From contig DNUZ01000007.1 of the NCBI GenBank assembly GCA_003507655.1, forward strand, positions 3,567 to 67,566: a stretch of DNA of 64,000 nt. Reading direction: 5' to 3'. The translations under genes were made by a program, and so were the position numbers. This document shows, piece after piece, positions 34,427 through 43,369 of the stretch. Within the stretch, counting starts at the first letter, position 1, and each line of letters begins with the position of its first letter. This stretch comes from Lachnospiraceae bacterium. GTDB lineage: Bacteria > Bacillota > Clostridia > Lachnospirales > Lachnospiraceae. The notes under the pieces were generated by a model. The model was not told the DNA's origin. It saw only the letters and a list, made by a program, of their open reading frames with translations, and ran no database searches.

Positions 34427-34464
34427 AAAATGCACAACAAATTGTACTTGGATTTGTGCATTTT
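34427..34464. terminator. Hairpin in the htpG-hydrogenase gap
   Basis: AAAATGCACAA at 34427-34437 pairs perfectly with 34454-34464, A- and T-rich outside. It may block readthrough between the divergent htpG and hydrogenase units. The rest of 34294-34517 is very AT-rich with no gene I can support. Confidence 0.5.
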
Positions 34465-34517
34465 AGAAAAAATGCATAGAAAACGTAAAGATTATTGAGA
34501 AAAATTGTTCATTTTCA

Positions 34518-34546
34518 TTGCGTTAATATTTTAACGATGATATAAT
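34518..34546 (+). promoter_or_regulatory. Hydrogenase operon promoter with Rex operator core
   Basis: TTGCGT at 34518-34523 and TATAAT at 34541-34546 have a 17-bp spacer. The spacer region contains GTTAA-TATT-TTAAC at 34522-34535, the perfect inner core of the Rex site (TTGTTAA-N4-TTAACAA); the outer bases do not match. Rex senses the NADH/NAD+ ratio and represses fermentation and hydrogenase genes in Clostridia. Binding within the spacer would block RNA polymerase. Confidence 0.65.
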
Positions 34547-34567
34547 AAATTAAAATGAGTTAACATG

Positions 34568-34652
34568 TCTATATGCCACGCTGCGCGGGCAAGAAATAAG
34601 GAGCACCCACAGGGCATCTATATGCCACGCTGCGCGGGCAAGAAATAAGGAG
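34568..34652 (+). repeat. 49-bp tandem duplication carrying the ribosome-binding sequence
   Basis: A 36-bp sequence, TCTATATGCCACGCTGCGCG followed by GGCAAGAAATAAGGAG, occurs identically at 34568-34603 and 34617-34652, offset by 49 bp. The second copy provides the AAGGAGG used by the hydrogenase subunit gene; the first has AAGGAG with no usable start codon behind it. The GC-rich core can form short hairpins (GGCAT/ATGCC at 34613-34626). The repeat lies in the transcribed leader. Confidence 0.9.
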
Positions 34653-34660
34653 GATATATA

Positions 34661-35146
34661 TTGAAAAAAGAAGAGAAAAAACAATTGGATGACATCCTGA
34701 AGGCTCATGATTACAACAAGACATCCGTCATTGCGATCATGCAGGATATCCAGAAAATCTATCATTACCTTCCACAGGAGGTACTCACTTACATCGCAGG
34801 TGAATTGGGATTGAGTGAAGCAAAAGTGTATGGTGTAGCAACCTTTTATGAGAATTTTTCCTTAGAGCCAAAGGGAAAATATGTGATTAAGATCTGTGAC
34901 GGTACCGCCTGTCATGTGCGGAATTCTGCCGCAATCTTAAATGAGATCCGTTCTGTTTTGGGTGTATCACAGGAGCATCCGACCACAGAGGATATGATGT
35001 TTACGGTTGAAACGGTATCCTGTCTGGGAGCCTGCGGATTAGCACCGGTCTGTACAGTCAATGACAAAGTACATCCGGCAATGACCCCTGAAAAGGCAAG
35101 AGCTTTAATAGAAGAATTAAAGGAGGAAGCTGCAAATGAAAATTAA
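34661..35146 (+). CDS. NuoE-like [2Fe-2S] subunit of NAD-linked [FeFe] hydrogenase
   Basis: A 161-residue thioredoxin-fold ferredoxin. The four cluster ligands are CDGTACHVRNS and CLGACGLAPVC. The N-terminal helices (IMQDIQKIYHYLPQEVLTYIAGELGLSEAKVYGVATFYENFS) are standard for NuoE/HydC/HndA. The start is a TTG at 34661, seven nt after AAGGAGG. It is the first gene of a three-gene unit with a NuoF-like and a hydrogenase subunit. This set is the usual trimeric electron-bifurcating or NADH-linked hydrogenase. The stop overlaps the next gene by 11 bp. Confidence 0.93.
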   Translation: MKKEEKKQLDDILKAHDYNKTSVIAIMQDIQKIYHYLPQEVLTYIAGELGLSEAKVYGVATFYENFSLEPKGKYVIKICDGTACHVRNSAAILNEIRSVLGVSQEHPTTEDMMFTVETVSCLGACGLAPVCTVNDKVHPAMTPEKARALIEELKEEAANEN

Positions 35147-37025
35147 GACAAGACAGGAATTAGAAGCAAAAAGAGCGGAGTACGCAGCTTCTTTAAAGAC
35201 ACAGAAAAAGCAGATCTTAATCTGTGCAGGAACCGGATGTGTTGCCGGAGGTTCTTTAAACATCTATGCAAGATTGCAGGAAATTTTAAAAGAACGCGGC
35301 ATCAAATGTTCTCTGGTATTGGAAAAAGAACCGCATGAAGAGAGTGTGGGACTGAAAAAGAGTGGATGCCATGGATTTTGTGAAATGGGACCATTGCTTA
35401 GAATTGAACCGGCAGGACTTCTTTATATCAAAGTAAAGGTAGAAGATTGTGAAGAAATTATCGAAGAGAGTATCATCAATGACCGCGTGATTGAGCGTCT
35501 GGTATATCATGACCAGGAGGGCAAGGCTTATGAGAAACAGGAGGAAATCCCATTCTATAAGCAGCAGACCCGTGTGGCATTAGAGGATTGTGGACGTATT
35601 AATGCAGAGTCCATCAAAGAATACATAGCAGTCGGCGGTTACAGTGCCGTAGCAAAAGCACTGTTTGATATGACACCACAGCAGATTGTCGATGAGATTT
35701 CCGAAGCATCCTTACGAGGACGTGGAGGCGGCGGTTTCCCGACCGGAAGAAAATGGGCACAGGTATTAGCACAGGATTCCGAAATTAAATATGTGGTATG
35801 TAATGGTGATGAGGGAGATCCGGGAGCATTCATGGATCGAAGCATGATGGAGGGAGATCCGCATCGTGTGATTGAAGGAATGCTGATTGCAGGTATTGCA
35901 ACCGGAGCACATTACGGATATATCTATGTGCGTGCAGAGTATCCGCTTGCCGTAGAACGTCTTCAGACAGCAATTCAAAAGGCAGAAGAAAAAGGTCTGT
36001 TAGGAAAGAATATCTTAAATTCAGGCTTTGACTTCGACTTAAAAATCAGTCAGGGTGCCGGAGCATTCGTTTGTGGTGAGGGTTCCGCACTGACAGCTTC
36101 CATCGAGGGAAATCGTGGTATGCCGCGTGTAAAACCGCCTCGTACCGTAGAAAAAGGATTGTTTGAAAAACCAACCGTTTTAAATAACGTAGAGACCTAC
36201 TGTAACGTTCCGCCAATCATCAATAAAGGAGCAGCCTGGTATAAGACGATCGGACCGGATAAGAACCATGGAACAAAAGCGTTTGCCTTAACAGGAAACG
36301 TTATGAATACAGGATTGATCGAGGTTCCGATGGGAACACCTCTTCGCAAAGTTATTTTTGATATCGGAGGCGGTGTCAAAGGTGGAGAGTTTAAGGCAGT
36401 CCAGATCGGAGGACCATCCGGTGGATGTCTCTGTATCAATCCGAGTGAAGACCACCTGAATTTACAGTTGGATTTTGACTCCCTGAAAAAAGTAGGAGCC
36501 ATGATCGGAAGTGGTGGACTTGTTGTTATGAACGACAAGAGCTGTATGGTAGAAGTGGCAAGATTCTTCATGAACTTTACACAGAACGAATCCTGTGGAA
36601 AATGTATTCCGTGCCGCGAGGGAACCAAGCGTATGTTAGAGTTGTTAACCGATATCTGCGAAGGACGCGGAACGATGCAGCATATTACATTATTAGAGGA
36701 ACTGTCAGAGACCATTTCAGCAACAGCACTCTGTGGACTTGGAAAGACAGCAGCATCTCCGGTTGTCAGCACAATGAAATACTTCCGTGATGAATATATT
36801 GCCCATGTGGTAGATAAGAAGTGTCCGGCAGGACAGTGTAAGGCTTTAGTAACCCTTCAGATCGATCCGGAACTTTGTAAAGGATGCTCAAAATGTTCAA
36901 GAGTCTGTCCGGTTGGAGCAATTTCCGGCGAGATCAAGAAACCGTTTAAGATTGATACCACGAAGTGTATCAAGTGTGGAGCCTGCAAGGAAGGTTGTCC
37001 TTTCCATGCAGTAAAAGAAGTATAG
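35136..37025 (+). CDS. NuoF-like flavoprotein subunit of [FeFe] hydrogenase (HydB/HndC type)
   Basis: A 629-residue subunit. An N-terminal thioredoxin-like [2Fe-2S] domain has CAGTGCVAGG and SGCHGFCEMGP. The NuoF core has SLRGRGGGGFPTGRKW (NADH/FMN glycine loop), CNGDEGDPGAFMDR and the 4Fe-4S motif ESCGKCIPCREGTKRM. The C-terminal ferredoxin domain has CKGCSKCSRVCPVG and CIKCGACKEGCPF. It binds FMN and NADH and is the likely site of flavin-based electron bifurcation between NADH and ferredoxin. AAGGAGG lies just upstream of the ATG inside the nuoE-like gene. Confidence 0.94.
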   Translation: MKIKTRQELEAKRAEYAASLKTQKKQILICAGTGCVAGGSLNIYARLQEILKERGIKCSLVLEKEPHEESVGLKKSGCHGFCEMGPLLRIEPAGLLYIKVKVEDCEEIIEESIINDRVIERLVYHDQEGKAYEKQEEIPFYKQQTRVALEDCGRINAESIKEYIAVGGYSAVAKALFDMTPQQIVDEISEASLRGRGGGGFPTGRKWAQVLAQDSEIKYVVCNGDEGDPGAFMDRSMMEGDPHRVIEGMLIAGIATGAHYGYIYVRAEYPLAVERLQTAIQKAEEKGLLGKNILNSGFDFDLKISQGAGAFVCGEGSALTASIEGNRGMPRVKPPRTVEKGLFEKPTVLNNVETYCNVPPIINKGAAWYKTIGPDKNHGTKAFALTGNVMNTGLIEVPMGTPLRKVIFDIGGGVKGGEFKAVQIGGPSGGCLCINPSEDHLNLQLDFDSLKKVGAMIGSGGLVVMNDKSCMVEVARFFMNFTQNESCGKCIPCREGTKRMLELLTDICEGRGTMQHITLLEELSETISATALCGLGKTAASPVVSTMKYFRDEYIAHVVDKKCPAGQCKALVTLQIDPELCKGCSKCSRVCPVGAISGEIKKPFKIDTTKCIKCGACKEGCPFHAVKEV

Positions 37026-37036
37026 GAGGGACTGGC

Positions 37037-38746
37037 ATGGAAAAATATATGATCATAGACGGAGAACGTGTGTCGTTCACCGATGAAAAAAATATACTTG
37101 CGGTAATCCGCAAAGCCGGAATTATTTTACCGACATTTTGTTATTACTCAGATTTATCCATCTATGGTGCATGCCGTATGTGTGTCGTAGAAGACAAGTG
37201 GGGAGGCATTGTGGCATCCTGTTCTACACCGCCAAAGCATGAGATGGAGATCTATACGAATACACCACAGCTTTATTATCACAGAAAACGTATCTTAGAG
37301 CTGTTATTAGCAGCACATTGCAGAGACTGTACAACCTGTGAGAAGAATGGAAAATGTAAACTGCAGGAATTAGCCAAACGTTTCGGAATTCCGGGAGTGC
37401 GTTTTGAGAACACCAATCCGATCCGTCCGATCGACCGTTCTTCAAAAGCGATCGTAAAAGACCCGAATAAATGTATCCTCTGTGGTGACTGTGTCCGTGT
37501 CTGCAACGAGATTCAGCATGTCGGAGCGATCGATTTTGCAAACCGTGGCTCTAAAATGATCATTTCCACAGCATTCGGACGTGATCTTGCGGATACAAAC
37601 TGTGTCAACTGTGGACAGTGTGCAGCAGTCTGTCCGACCGGAGCGATTACGATCAAAAACGATACCCATGACGTATGGGAAGCGATCCATGATCCGAAAA
37701 AACGTGTGGTAATGCAGATCGCACCGGCAGTCCGTGTTGCAATCGGTGAGGCATTCGGTTATGAACCGGGTGAGAATACAATTGGAAAATTAATTGCATC
37801 CTTAAGAAAATTAGGTGTAGATGCAATCTTTGATACCTCCGTGGGAGCAGACCTTACCATTATGGAAGAGTCTGCGGAGTTAGTAGAGACACTTTCCGAA
37901 GAAGGACGGAAATACCCACTCTTTACTTCCTGTTGTCCGGGCTGGATCCGTTTTGTAGAGACAAAACATCCGCACCTGATGAAATATGTATCTACTTCAA
38001 AATCCCCGATGGAGATGTTTGGAGCGGTCATCAAAGAATATTATAAGAAATTAGACAAAGAAGAAGGAAAAGAGACCGTATCTGTTGCAATCATGCCATG
38101 TACGGCAAAGAAATATGAGGCGTCCAGAGAAGAGTTTGTACGCAACAGCAGACCGGATGTGGATTATGTTCTGACTTCCGAAGAAGTAATTGGAATGTTT
38201 AAAGAGATCGGTATCCGCTTTGACCGTTTAGAGCCGGAAGCATATGATATGCCATTCTCTATCTATTCCGGAGCCGGTGTGATCTTTGGAGCAACCGGTG
38301 GTGTGACCGAAGCAGCAGTCAGACGTATCGTAGCAGACAAGAGTCCGAAAGCATTAAAAGACATTGAGTTCATCGGAACACGAGGAATGGCAGGCACTAA
38401 GATCTGTGAATTGGATTTAGGAGAGCGTACCGTCCGTATCGGCATCGTCAGCGGACTTGGTAATGCAGAGGAGCTGATCAAGAAGATCGAAAGCGGTGAA
38501 GAGCATTTTGACTTCGTAGAAGTGATGGCATGTCCGGGAGGATGTGTTGCCGGAGCAGGTCAGCCGTTTGCCCGTTCTACAGAAAAACGTCTGCGTGCAG
38601 AAGGTCTTTACAAAAACGATAAGGCACTTCAGATCAAACGAAGTGAGAACAACCCGATCGTGAAGAATCTTTACGATGACTTATTAAAGAACAGAGAGCA
38701 TGAACTGCTTCATGTTCACTATCCGGGGCATAAGGCAGATGCATAG
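37037..38746 (+). CDS. hydA: [FeFe] hydrogenase catalytic subunit
   Basis: A 569-residue subunit from the ATG at 37037 (GGAGGG upstream; a longer reading begins inside the NuoF-like gene). In order: an N-terminal [2Fe-2S] ferredoxin (PTFCYYSDLSIYGACRMC), a His/Cys 4Fe-4S segment (AHCRDCTTCEKNGKC), two 4Fe-4S clusters (CILCGDCVRVCNE, CVNCGQCAAVCPTG), and the H-domain with the three diagnostic motifs TSCCPGWIRF, MPCTAKKYEA and EVMACPGGCVAGAGQP. It reduces protons to H2, disposing of reductant during fermentation. A terminator follows. Confidence 0.96.
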   Translation: MEKYMIIDGERVSFTDEKNILAVIRKAGIILPTFCYYSDLSIYGACRMCVVEDKWGGIVASCSTPPKHEMEIYTNTPQLYYHRKRILELLLAAHCRDCTTCEKNGKCKLQELAKRFGIPGVRFENTNPIRPIDRSSKAIVKDPNKCILCGDCVRVCNEIQHVGAIDFANRGSKMIISTAFGRDLADTNCVNCGQCAAVCPTGAITIKNDTHDVWEAIHDPKKRVVMQIAPAVRVAIGEAFGYEPGENTIGKLIASLRKLGVDAIFDTSVGADLTIMEESAELVETLSEEGRKYPLFTSCCPGWIRFVETKHPHLMKYVSTSKSPMEMFGAVIKEYYKKLDKEEGKETVSVAIMPCTAKKYEASREEFVRNSRPDVDYVLTSEEVIGMFKEIGIRFDRLEPEAYDMPFSIYSGAGVIFGATGGVTEAAVRRIVADKSPKALKDIEFIGTRGMAGTKICELDLGERTVRIGIVSGLGNAEELIKKIESGEEHFDFVEVMACPGGCVAGAGQPFARSTEKRLRAEGLYKNDKALQIKRSENNPIVKNLYDDLLKNREHELLHVHYPGHKADA

Positions 38747-38802
38747 GGAGTAGAGGAGACTGCTATAAGGAATATATAGAAGATATACATATATAATATG
38801 CA

Positions 38803-38841
38803 AAAAAAAGAATCAGAACTTATTGTTTTGGTTCTTTTTTT
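38803..38841 (+). terminator. Intrinsic terminator of the hydrogenase operon
   Basis: AAAAAAGAATCAGAAC pairs with GTTTTGGTTCTTTTTT through 16 positions with two G-T pairs, and a T-run is part of the 3' arm. Confidence 0.75.
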
Positions 38842-38887
38842 GTGATAAAATCGGACATCATGTAGAAAGAAAAGAGGAGAGATGAAT

Positions 38888-39841
38888 ATGTATTGGATCA
38901 TACCGTTATTACTTGCATTTTTATGCACACTTATAAATCCGTATATTGGATTGGTGGGAATACTCTATATCGGTGAAATCGTTGTATATTGGTTTTTTGA
39001 TGAAAATGCAGAGAAGGCTGCAGATTTTGCATCCGGATATGTAGAAAAGACAGATGCGAAGTATTATGAAGTTTTGAAAAAAGCAGGAAAAGGCTGTTTG
39101 AACTTTTGGTGTGGATTAGCAGTCCTGTTCTTTGTGTTGATGACTGTGATCAGTGTCATTGTAGAGACAGTGGCTTCCGGCACCATGCTTGGCGGACCAA
39201 CAACCCTGACTCCGTTTCTGATCGGCAGCAAAGAGAACCGGGCAGCATATGGTGTGGCACTTTTGATGATTTCTATCCTGTTACATATTGTGGCACTGGT
39301 TATGATATTTTTGCGAAAAAAATATTTCTTAGAAAAACCAAAAGATATCAAACCATTAAAGACACTTGTTTTAAAAGAAGAAAATCCGGTAAACAGATTA
39401 GAAAATATACGGATTGGGATTGGTGGGATTCCGGTTGTACTGATATTGGCAGCAGGAGTGTTCGGCATGATGAATGAATATTTTGGATGGCTTTCGTTTT
39501 TGCTGCATGCGGCATATCTGATCGGAATCGGAGTGATGACTGTCGTAATTGGAGGAATATTCCGATTTGCACAGAAAAATGAAACAATGAAAAAAGGAGT
39601 GCAGTATTTTGTGAACTATGTCACGGATGGCGCACCATATTATCATTTCATCATAGGCGGCATGTGGATCGTAACAGCCTTTTTGGTGATCCTTCAGCTT
39701 TTGTTGGGACTGGGTTATAAAAATGACATTTTTATGATGTTTGGATTGCACAGGGGAACCTCAGCCATGGTGATTTCCTGTCTGCTTGAGTTAGCAGCAG
39801 CAGTCTGGGTCAGTATGAAAATGTATAAAAAGAACCAATAA
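38888..39841 (+). CDS. Hypothetical multi-pass membrane protein
   Basis: About 317 residues with seven or so hydrophobic helices: two at the N-terminus (YWIIPLLLAFLCTLINPYIG, LVGILYIGEIVVYWFF), others at about residues 75-100, 120-150, 180-210, 215-235, 265-285 and 290-310. I prefer the ATG at 38888, eight nt after AGGAG; the ATG at 38882 is only two nt from it. Loops carry GPTTLTPFLIGSKENRAAYG. No family is recognised; the gene stands alone between the hydrogenase operon and the opposing pyrBI. Confidence 0.65.
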   Translation: MYWIIPLLLAFLCTLINPYIGLVGILYIGEIVVYWFFDENAEKAADFASGYVEKTDAKYYEVLKKAGKGCLNFWCGLAVLFFVLMTVISVIVETVASGTMLGGPTTLTPFLIGSKENRAAYGVALLMISILLHIVALVMIFLRKKYFLEKPKDIKPLKTLVLKEENPVNRLENIRIGIGGIPVVLILAAGVFGMMNEYFGWLSFLLHAAYLIGIGVMTVVIGGIFRFAQKNETMKKGVQYFVNYVTDGAPYYHFIIGGMWIVTAFLVILQLLLGLGYKNDIFMMFGLHRGTSAMVISCLLELAAAVWVSMKMYKKNQ

Positions 39842-39873
39842 ATTTAACGTAACACGATATTTTCTATAGAGTG

Positions 39874-39932
39874 AAAAACAGCCTGCAGGATCATGACAAA
39901 ATATGACATCATCATGAATCTGCGGGCTGTTT
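39874..39932. terminator. Long hairpin, terminator for pyrBI and possibly bidirectional
   Basis: The arms about 39876-39895 and 39912-39932 are almost fully complementary (AAACAGCCTGCAGGATCATG against its counterpart, two mismatches). On the minus strand the stem is followed by TTTTT, ending pyrBI transcription. Confidence 0.75.
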
Positions 39933-39958
39933 GAACCTGTATAGAAATAAATCGAAAA

Positions 39959-40390
39959 TTATTTTAATGAGCGGAATTTTTCCTCACAATATTTGCAACG
40001 GTAAACGGCATGTTCTTTGTCCGTTAAAATAAAAATCTGGTCAAGTTCCTGTTCGATCGAAGTAATGCATCTTGGATTCTTGCAGCGGATGACATTCTTA
40101 ACCTGTTTTGGAAGGTGGAGTTTTCGTTTTTCAACGATCGTATCACCTTTGATGATGTTGACGGTAATGTTGTGGTCAATAAATCCTAAGATGTCAAGGT
40201 CGAGAGCATCAATGCTGCATTCCACCTTGATAATGTCTTTTTTACCCATTTTGCTGCTTCTGGCGTTTTTGATGATCGCAACGGTGCAGTCTAATTTATC
40301 CAATCCAAGGTCGTGATAGATTTTCAGACTCATGCCTGCCTGAATGTGATCAAGCACAAAACCTTCGCTGATTCCACTGATATTTAACAT
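39959..40390 (-). CDS. pyrI: Aspartate carbamoyltransferase regulatory subunit
   Basis: A 143-residue regulatory chain that binds nucleotides and couples allosterically to PyrB. The nucleotide-binding half has GFVLDHIQAGMSLKIYHDLGL and the conserved Lys-rich DIIKVE. The zinc domain has the four cysteines in CKNPRCITS and YRCKYCEEKF. In known enzymes ATP activates and CTP inhibits. It lies 38 bp after pyrB. A start AGGAGG is visible just upstream on the minus strand. pyrI is absent from B. subtilis but common in clostridia. Confidence 0.96.
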   Translation of the reverse strand: MLNISGISEGFVLDHIQAGMSLKIYHDLGLDKLDCTVAIIKNARSSKMGKKDIIKVECSIDALDLDILGFIDHNITVNIIKGDTIVEKRKLHLPKQVKNVIRCKNPRCITSIEQELDQIFILTDKEHAVYRCKYCEEKFRSLK

Positions 40391-40428
40391 ATAGTTGTCC
40401 TCCTGTTTGTCGTGTTTTCAACTGTCAT

Positions 40429-41346
40429 TTATACCTGAATTCCAAGCAGAGTCAGAATCAGTGCCATTCGTACATAGACACCATACTGTGCCTGTTTGAA
40501 GTAAACAGCACGCGGATCATCGTCTACCTCAACGGAAATTTCATTGACACGAGGAAGCGGATGGAGTACTAACATATCCTTTGGAGCCAACTCCATTTTT
40601 TTCTTATCTAAAATGTAAAAATCCTTCATGCGCACATAGTCCTCTTCATTGAAGAAGCGCTCCTTTTGTACGCGTGTCATATAGAGAATGTCCAGTTTGT
40701 CCATGGCATCTTCTAAGCGGATGACCTCTTCATATGGGATATGATTGCGGTTTAAGACCTCTTCGCGGATATAACTTGGTACTTTTAATTCCTCCGGTGA
40801 GATCAATACAAAACGGATGCCCGGATAACGGATCAGGGCATTGATCAGAGAGTGAACGGTACGTCCGAACTTTAAATCGCCGCACAAACCGATCGTCAGA
40901 TTGTCTAATCTGCCTTTTAAACTGTGAATGGTTAATAAATCGGTAAGAGTTTGTGTAGGATGTTGATGACCGCCGTCTCCGGCATTGATAACTGGAATAT
41001 TGGAATGAAGAGAAGCAACAAGAGGGGCTCCTTCTTTTGGATGACGCATCGCACAGATGTCTGCGTAACAGGAAATAATACGGATCGTATCGGAAACGCT
41101 TTCGCCTTTTGCTGCTGAACTCGAATCGGCACTGGAAAAACCAAGAACACTGCCTCCAAGATTTAACATGGCAGCTTCAAAAGAAAGACGGGTTCTGGTG
41201 CTCGGTTCATAAAAACAGGTGGCAAGCTTTTTTCCATCGCATGCATGTGCATATTTTTTGGGATCTTTTTCGATGTCATTGGCAAGATTTAAAAGCTCAT
41301 CCAACTCTTCAACGGAAAAATCCAACGGACTCATTAAATGTCGCAT
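40429..41346 (-). CDS. pyrB: Aspartate carbamoyltransferase catalytic subunit
   Basis: A 305-residue enzyme that joins carbamoyl phosphate and aspartate in the first committed step of pyrimidine synthesis. Carbamoyl-phosphate-binding [13 protein letters not shown] is diagnostic; [37 protein letters not shown], and [10 protein letters not shown] complete the active site. AAGGAGG precedes the ATG. It is operonic with pyrI. The leader is only about 30 nt from the predicted promoter, so neither a PyrR attenuator nor a leader peptide fits there; regulation, if any, is mostly through PyrI. Confidence 0.97.
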   Translation of the reverse strand: MRHLMSPLDFSVEELDELLNLANDIEKDPKKYAHACDGKKLATCFYEPSTRTRLSFEAAMLNLGGSVLGFSSADSSSAAKGESVSDTIRIISCYADICAMRHPKEGAPLVASLHSNIPVINAGDGGHQHPTQTLTDLLTIHSLKGRLDNLTIGLCGDLKFGRTVHSLINALIRYPGIRFVLISPEELKVPSYIREEVLNRNHIPYEEVIRLEDAMDKLDILYMTRVQKERFFNEEDYVRMKDFYILDKKKMELAPKDMLVLHPLPRVNEISVEVDDDPRAVYFKQAQYGVYVRMALILTLLGIQV

Positions 41347-41373
41347 AGTGTTCCTCCTTAAGTGATTTTTACT

Positions 41374-41402
41374 ATCATATAATAGTTGTCCGAAATTTTC
41401 AA
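41374..41402 (-). promoter_or_regulatory. pyrBI promoter
   Basis: On the minus strand TTGAAA (41402-41397) and TATGAT (41379-41374) are 17 bp apart, about 30 bp before the start of pyrB and overlapping the last codons of the upstream membrane protein gene. Confidence 0.6.
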
Positions 41403-41812
41403 GATTCAGAATCCGAAATACTTAAGATTTTTTCAAAGATCAATCCTGCCGCTAACCAAAACGGTGCGTAGTCTAAGCGGATGACACTATCGACATTTGC
41501 TTTGGCATTGCTATAGTCCCAGGGACACATATGATGTTTTTTTAAAAGGGAACCACTGATATATTCGCAGGTGAAAATACCAAGGGTATAGACGCTGCCG
41601 CGGTAGAGGACAGGCTTGTCCTCCATCTGATGATGCATCGGATGGATCAGTGCAGCGAGTCCGTAAATCGGAAACATCCAGATAGAGGTCTGCCCTTTGA
41701 GGCGGAAATCCTTATTAAAAAAGGCGTGAAACGAGGTGAAGATGATCTCCATACACCATCCCGTCAGCCCACAGATCAAAAAATTTTTCTTCATAAAAAC
41801 AGTATGTTCCAT
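41399..41812 (-). CDS. Putative ABC-transporter-permease-like membrane protein (CmpB type)
   Basis: A 137-residue membrane protein with three or four hydrophobic helices ([68 protein letters not shown]). Motifs such as [14 protein letters not shown] and CPWDYS match the family annotated as putative ABC transporter permease (CmpB type), which lacks a known transport partner. No ribosome site is clear before the ATG at 41812 or the in-frame ATG at 41794, so the start is uncertain. It precedes pyrB on the same strand. Confidence 0.75.
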   Translation of the reverse strand: MEHTVFMKKNFLICGLTGWCMEIIFTSFHAFFNKDFRLKGQTSIWMFPIYGLAALIHPMHHQMEDKPVLYRGSVYTLGIFTCEYISGSLLKKHHMCPWDYSNAKANVDSVIRLDYAPFWLAAGLIFEKILSISDSES

Positions 41813-41896
41813 TGTGGAAAGTTTATGCGTGAAATTGACTTGAGATGCAAAGTCCGTTATTATTAGAAAAGATAAAAAAGGAAAAGAGGAATGCTT

Positions 41897-43366
41897 ATGC
41901 CAGCTCTGAAAAAATTATTAGAAAGATTAGATTATCAATGTGTGCAGGGGAACCCTGACATTGAGATTTCACATTTGATTTATGATTCGAGAAAAGCAGG
42001 GAAAGACGATCTGTTTGTCTGCATCAAAGGTACGGCAGTGGACGGACACAAGTTTGTTGGGGAAGTGGCACAAAAAGGAGTCGCTGCGATCGTGGTGCAG
42101 GAGAACGTAGAAGCACCAGAAGGGGTAACGGTTATCAAAGTCGAAGATACCCGCTATGCCTTAGCACTTTTATCAGCAGCATATTTTGACCATCCGGCAG
42201 AGAAAATGCGTGTTATCGGAGTGACCGGAACCAAAGGAAAGACGACCACCACCTATATGGTAAAATCCATTTTAGAGAGTGCAGGCTATAAAGTCGGTCT
42301 GATCGGTACGATCGAGGCGATCATCGGGGATGAAGTCATTCCGGCAAGCAACACGACACCGGAGTCCTATATTATACAGGAGTATTTTCATAAAATGGTG
42401 GAAACAGGCTGTGACTGCTGTGTCATGGAGGTATCCTCTCAGGGACTGATGATGCATCGTACGGCAGGATTTGTATTTGAAATCGGAATATTCACGAATA
42501 TTGAACCGGATCATATCGGACCAAACGAGCATGCATCCTTTGAAGAGTATCTTGCCTGCAAGTCCATGCTGTTCCGCCAGTGTCGTTTAGGAATCGTCAA
42601 TAAAGATGATGCCCATGTGGAAGAGATCTTAAAAGGACATACCTGCGAGGTGGAAACCTTTGGATTTTCCAAAGATGCGGATATCCATGCAGTCAATACG
42701 AAATTAGTAAAACGTCCGGGATATTTAGGGGTTGCCTATACCGTAGGGGGACTTTTAAATTTTGATGTAGAGATAGATGTTCCGGGAAAATTCAGTGTAT
42801 ACAATTCCCTGACAGCCATTGCGATCTGTCATCACTTTAATGTTTCCGTGGAGGATATGAAAAAGGCGCTTAAAGAGGCAAAGACGCGTGGCAGGATCGA
42901 AATGGTAAAAGTTTCCGATGAATTTACATTGATGATCGACTATGCACATAATGCGATGAGCCTTGAGAGCCTGTTAAGTACCTTAAAAGAATACGGACCG
43001 GAGCGTTTAGTCTGTGTCTTTGGATGCGGCGGCAACCGTTCCAAACTGCGTCGCTACGAGATGGGTGAGGTATCGGGAAGACTTGCAGACTTTACGATTA
43101 TCACATCAGATAACCCACGATTTGAGGAACCACAGGCGATCATCGATGATATTAAAACAGGAATTGAGAAAACAGATGGAAAATACATTGAGATCATCGA
43201 CAGAAAAGAAGCCATCCGCTATGCCATTGAGCATGGAAAACCGGGAGATGTCATAGTCCTTGCAGGAAAAGGACATGAGGACTATCAGGAGATCAAAGGC
43301 GTGAAACATCCGATGGACGAAAGAGTTCTGATCGCAGAAGTCTTAAAAGAATTACATGGAGAATAA
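41897..43366 (+). CDS. murE: UDP-MurNAc-tripeptide synthetase
   Basis: A 489-residue Mur ligase that adds the third amino acid to UDP-MurNAc-L-Ala-D-Glu. ATP loop GVTGTKGKTTTTYMV, STTPES-like SNTTPESY, the carbamylated-Lys region EYLACKSMLFRQC, and the C-domain YAHNAMSLESLLS are visible. The motif SDNPRFEEP contains DNPR, the signature of meso-diaminopimelate-adding enzymes. AGAGG lies 7 nt before the ATG at 41897; an ATG two codons upstream (41891) is possible. It starts the long cluster running to thiN, with only 3 bp to priA. Confidence 0.95.
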   Translation: MPALKKLLERLDYQCVQGNPDIEISHLIYDSRKAGKDDLFVCIKGTAVDGHKFVGEVAQKGVAAIVVQENVEAPEGVTVIKVEDTRYALALLSAAYFDHPAEKMRVIGVTGTKGKTTTTYMVKSILESAGYKVGLIGTIEAIIGDEVIPASNTTPESYIIQEYFHKMVETGCDCCVMEVSSQGLMMHRTAGFVFEIGIFTNIEPDHIGPNEHASFEEYLACKSMLFRQCRLGIVNKDDAHVEEILKGHTCEVETFGFSKDADIHAVNTKLVKRPGYLGVAYTVGGLLNFDVEIDVPGKFSVYNSLTAIAICHHFNVSVEDMKKALKEAKTRGRIEMVKVSDEFTLMIDYAHNAMSLESLLSTLKEYGPERLVCVFGCGGNRSKLRRYEMGEVSGRLADFTIITSDNPRFEEPQAIIDDIKTGIEKTDGKYIEIIDRKEAIRYAIEHGKPGDVIVLAGKGHEDYQEIKGVKHPMDERVLIAEVLKELHGE

Positions 43367-43369
43367 AAG

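Noticed and set aside
36197..36772. A 191-codon antisense open frame inside the NuoF-like gene
   Set aside because: Shadow frame; the plus-strand product has all cluster motifs.
41347..41398. A pyrimidine attenuator or PyrR site before pyrB
   Set aside because: The leader is only about 30 nt from the predicted promoter and shows no terminator hairpin or PyrR-binding loop.
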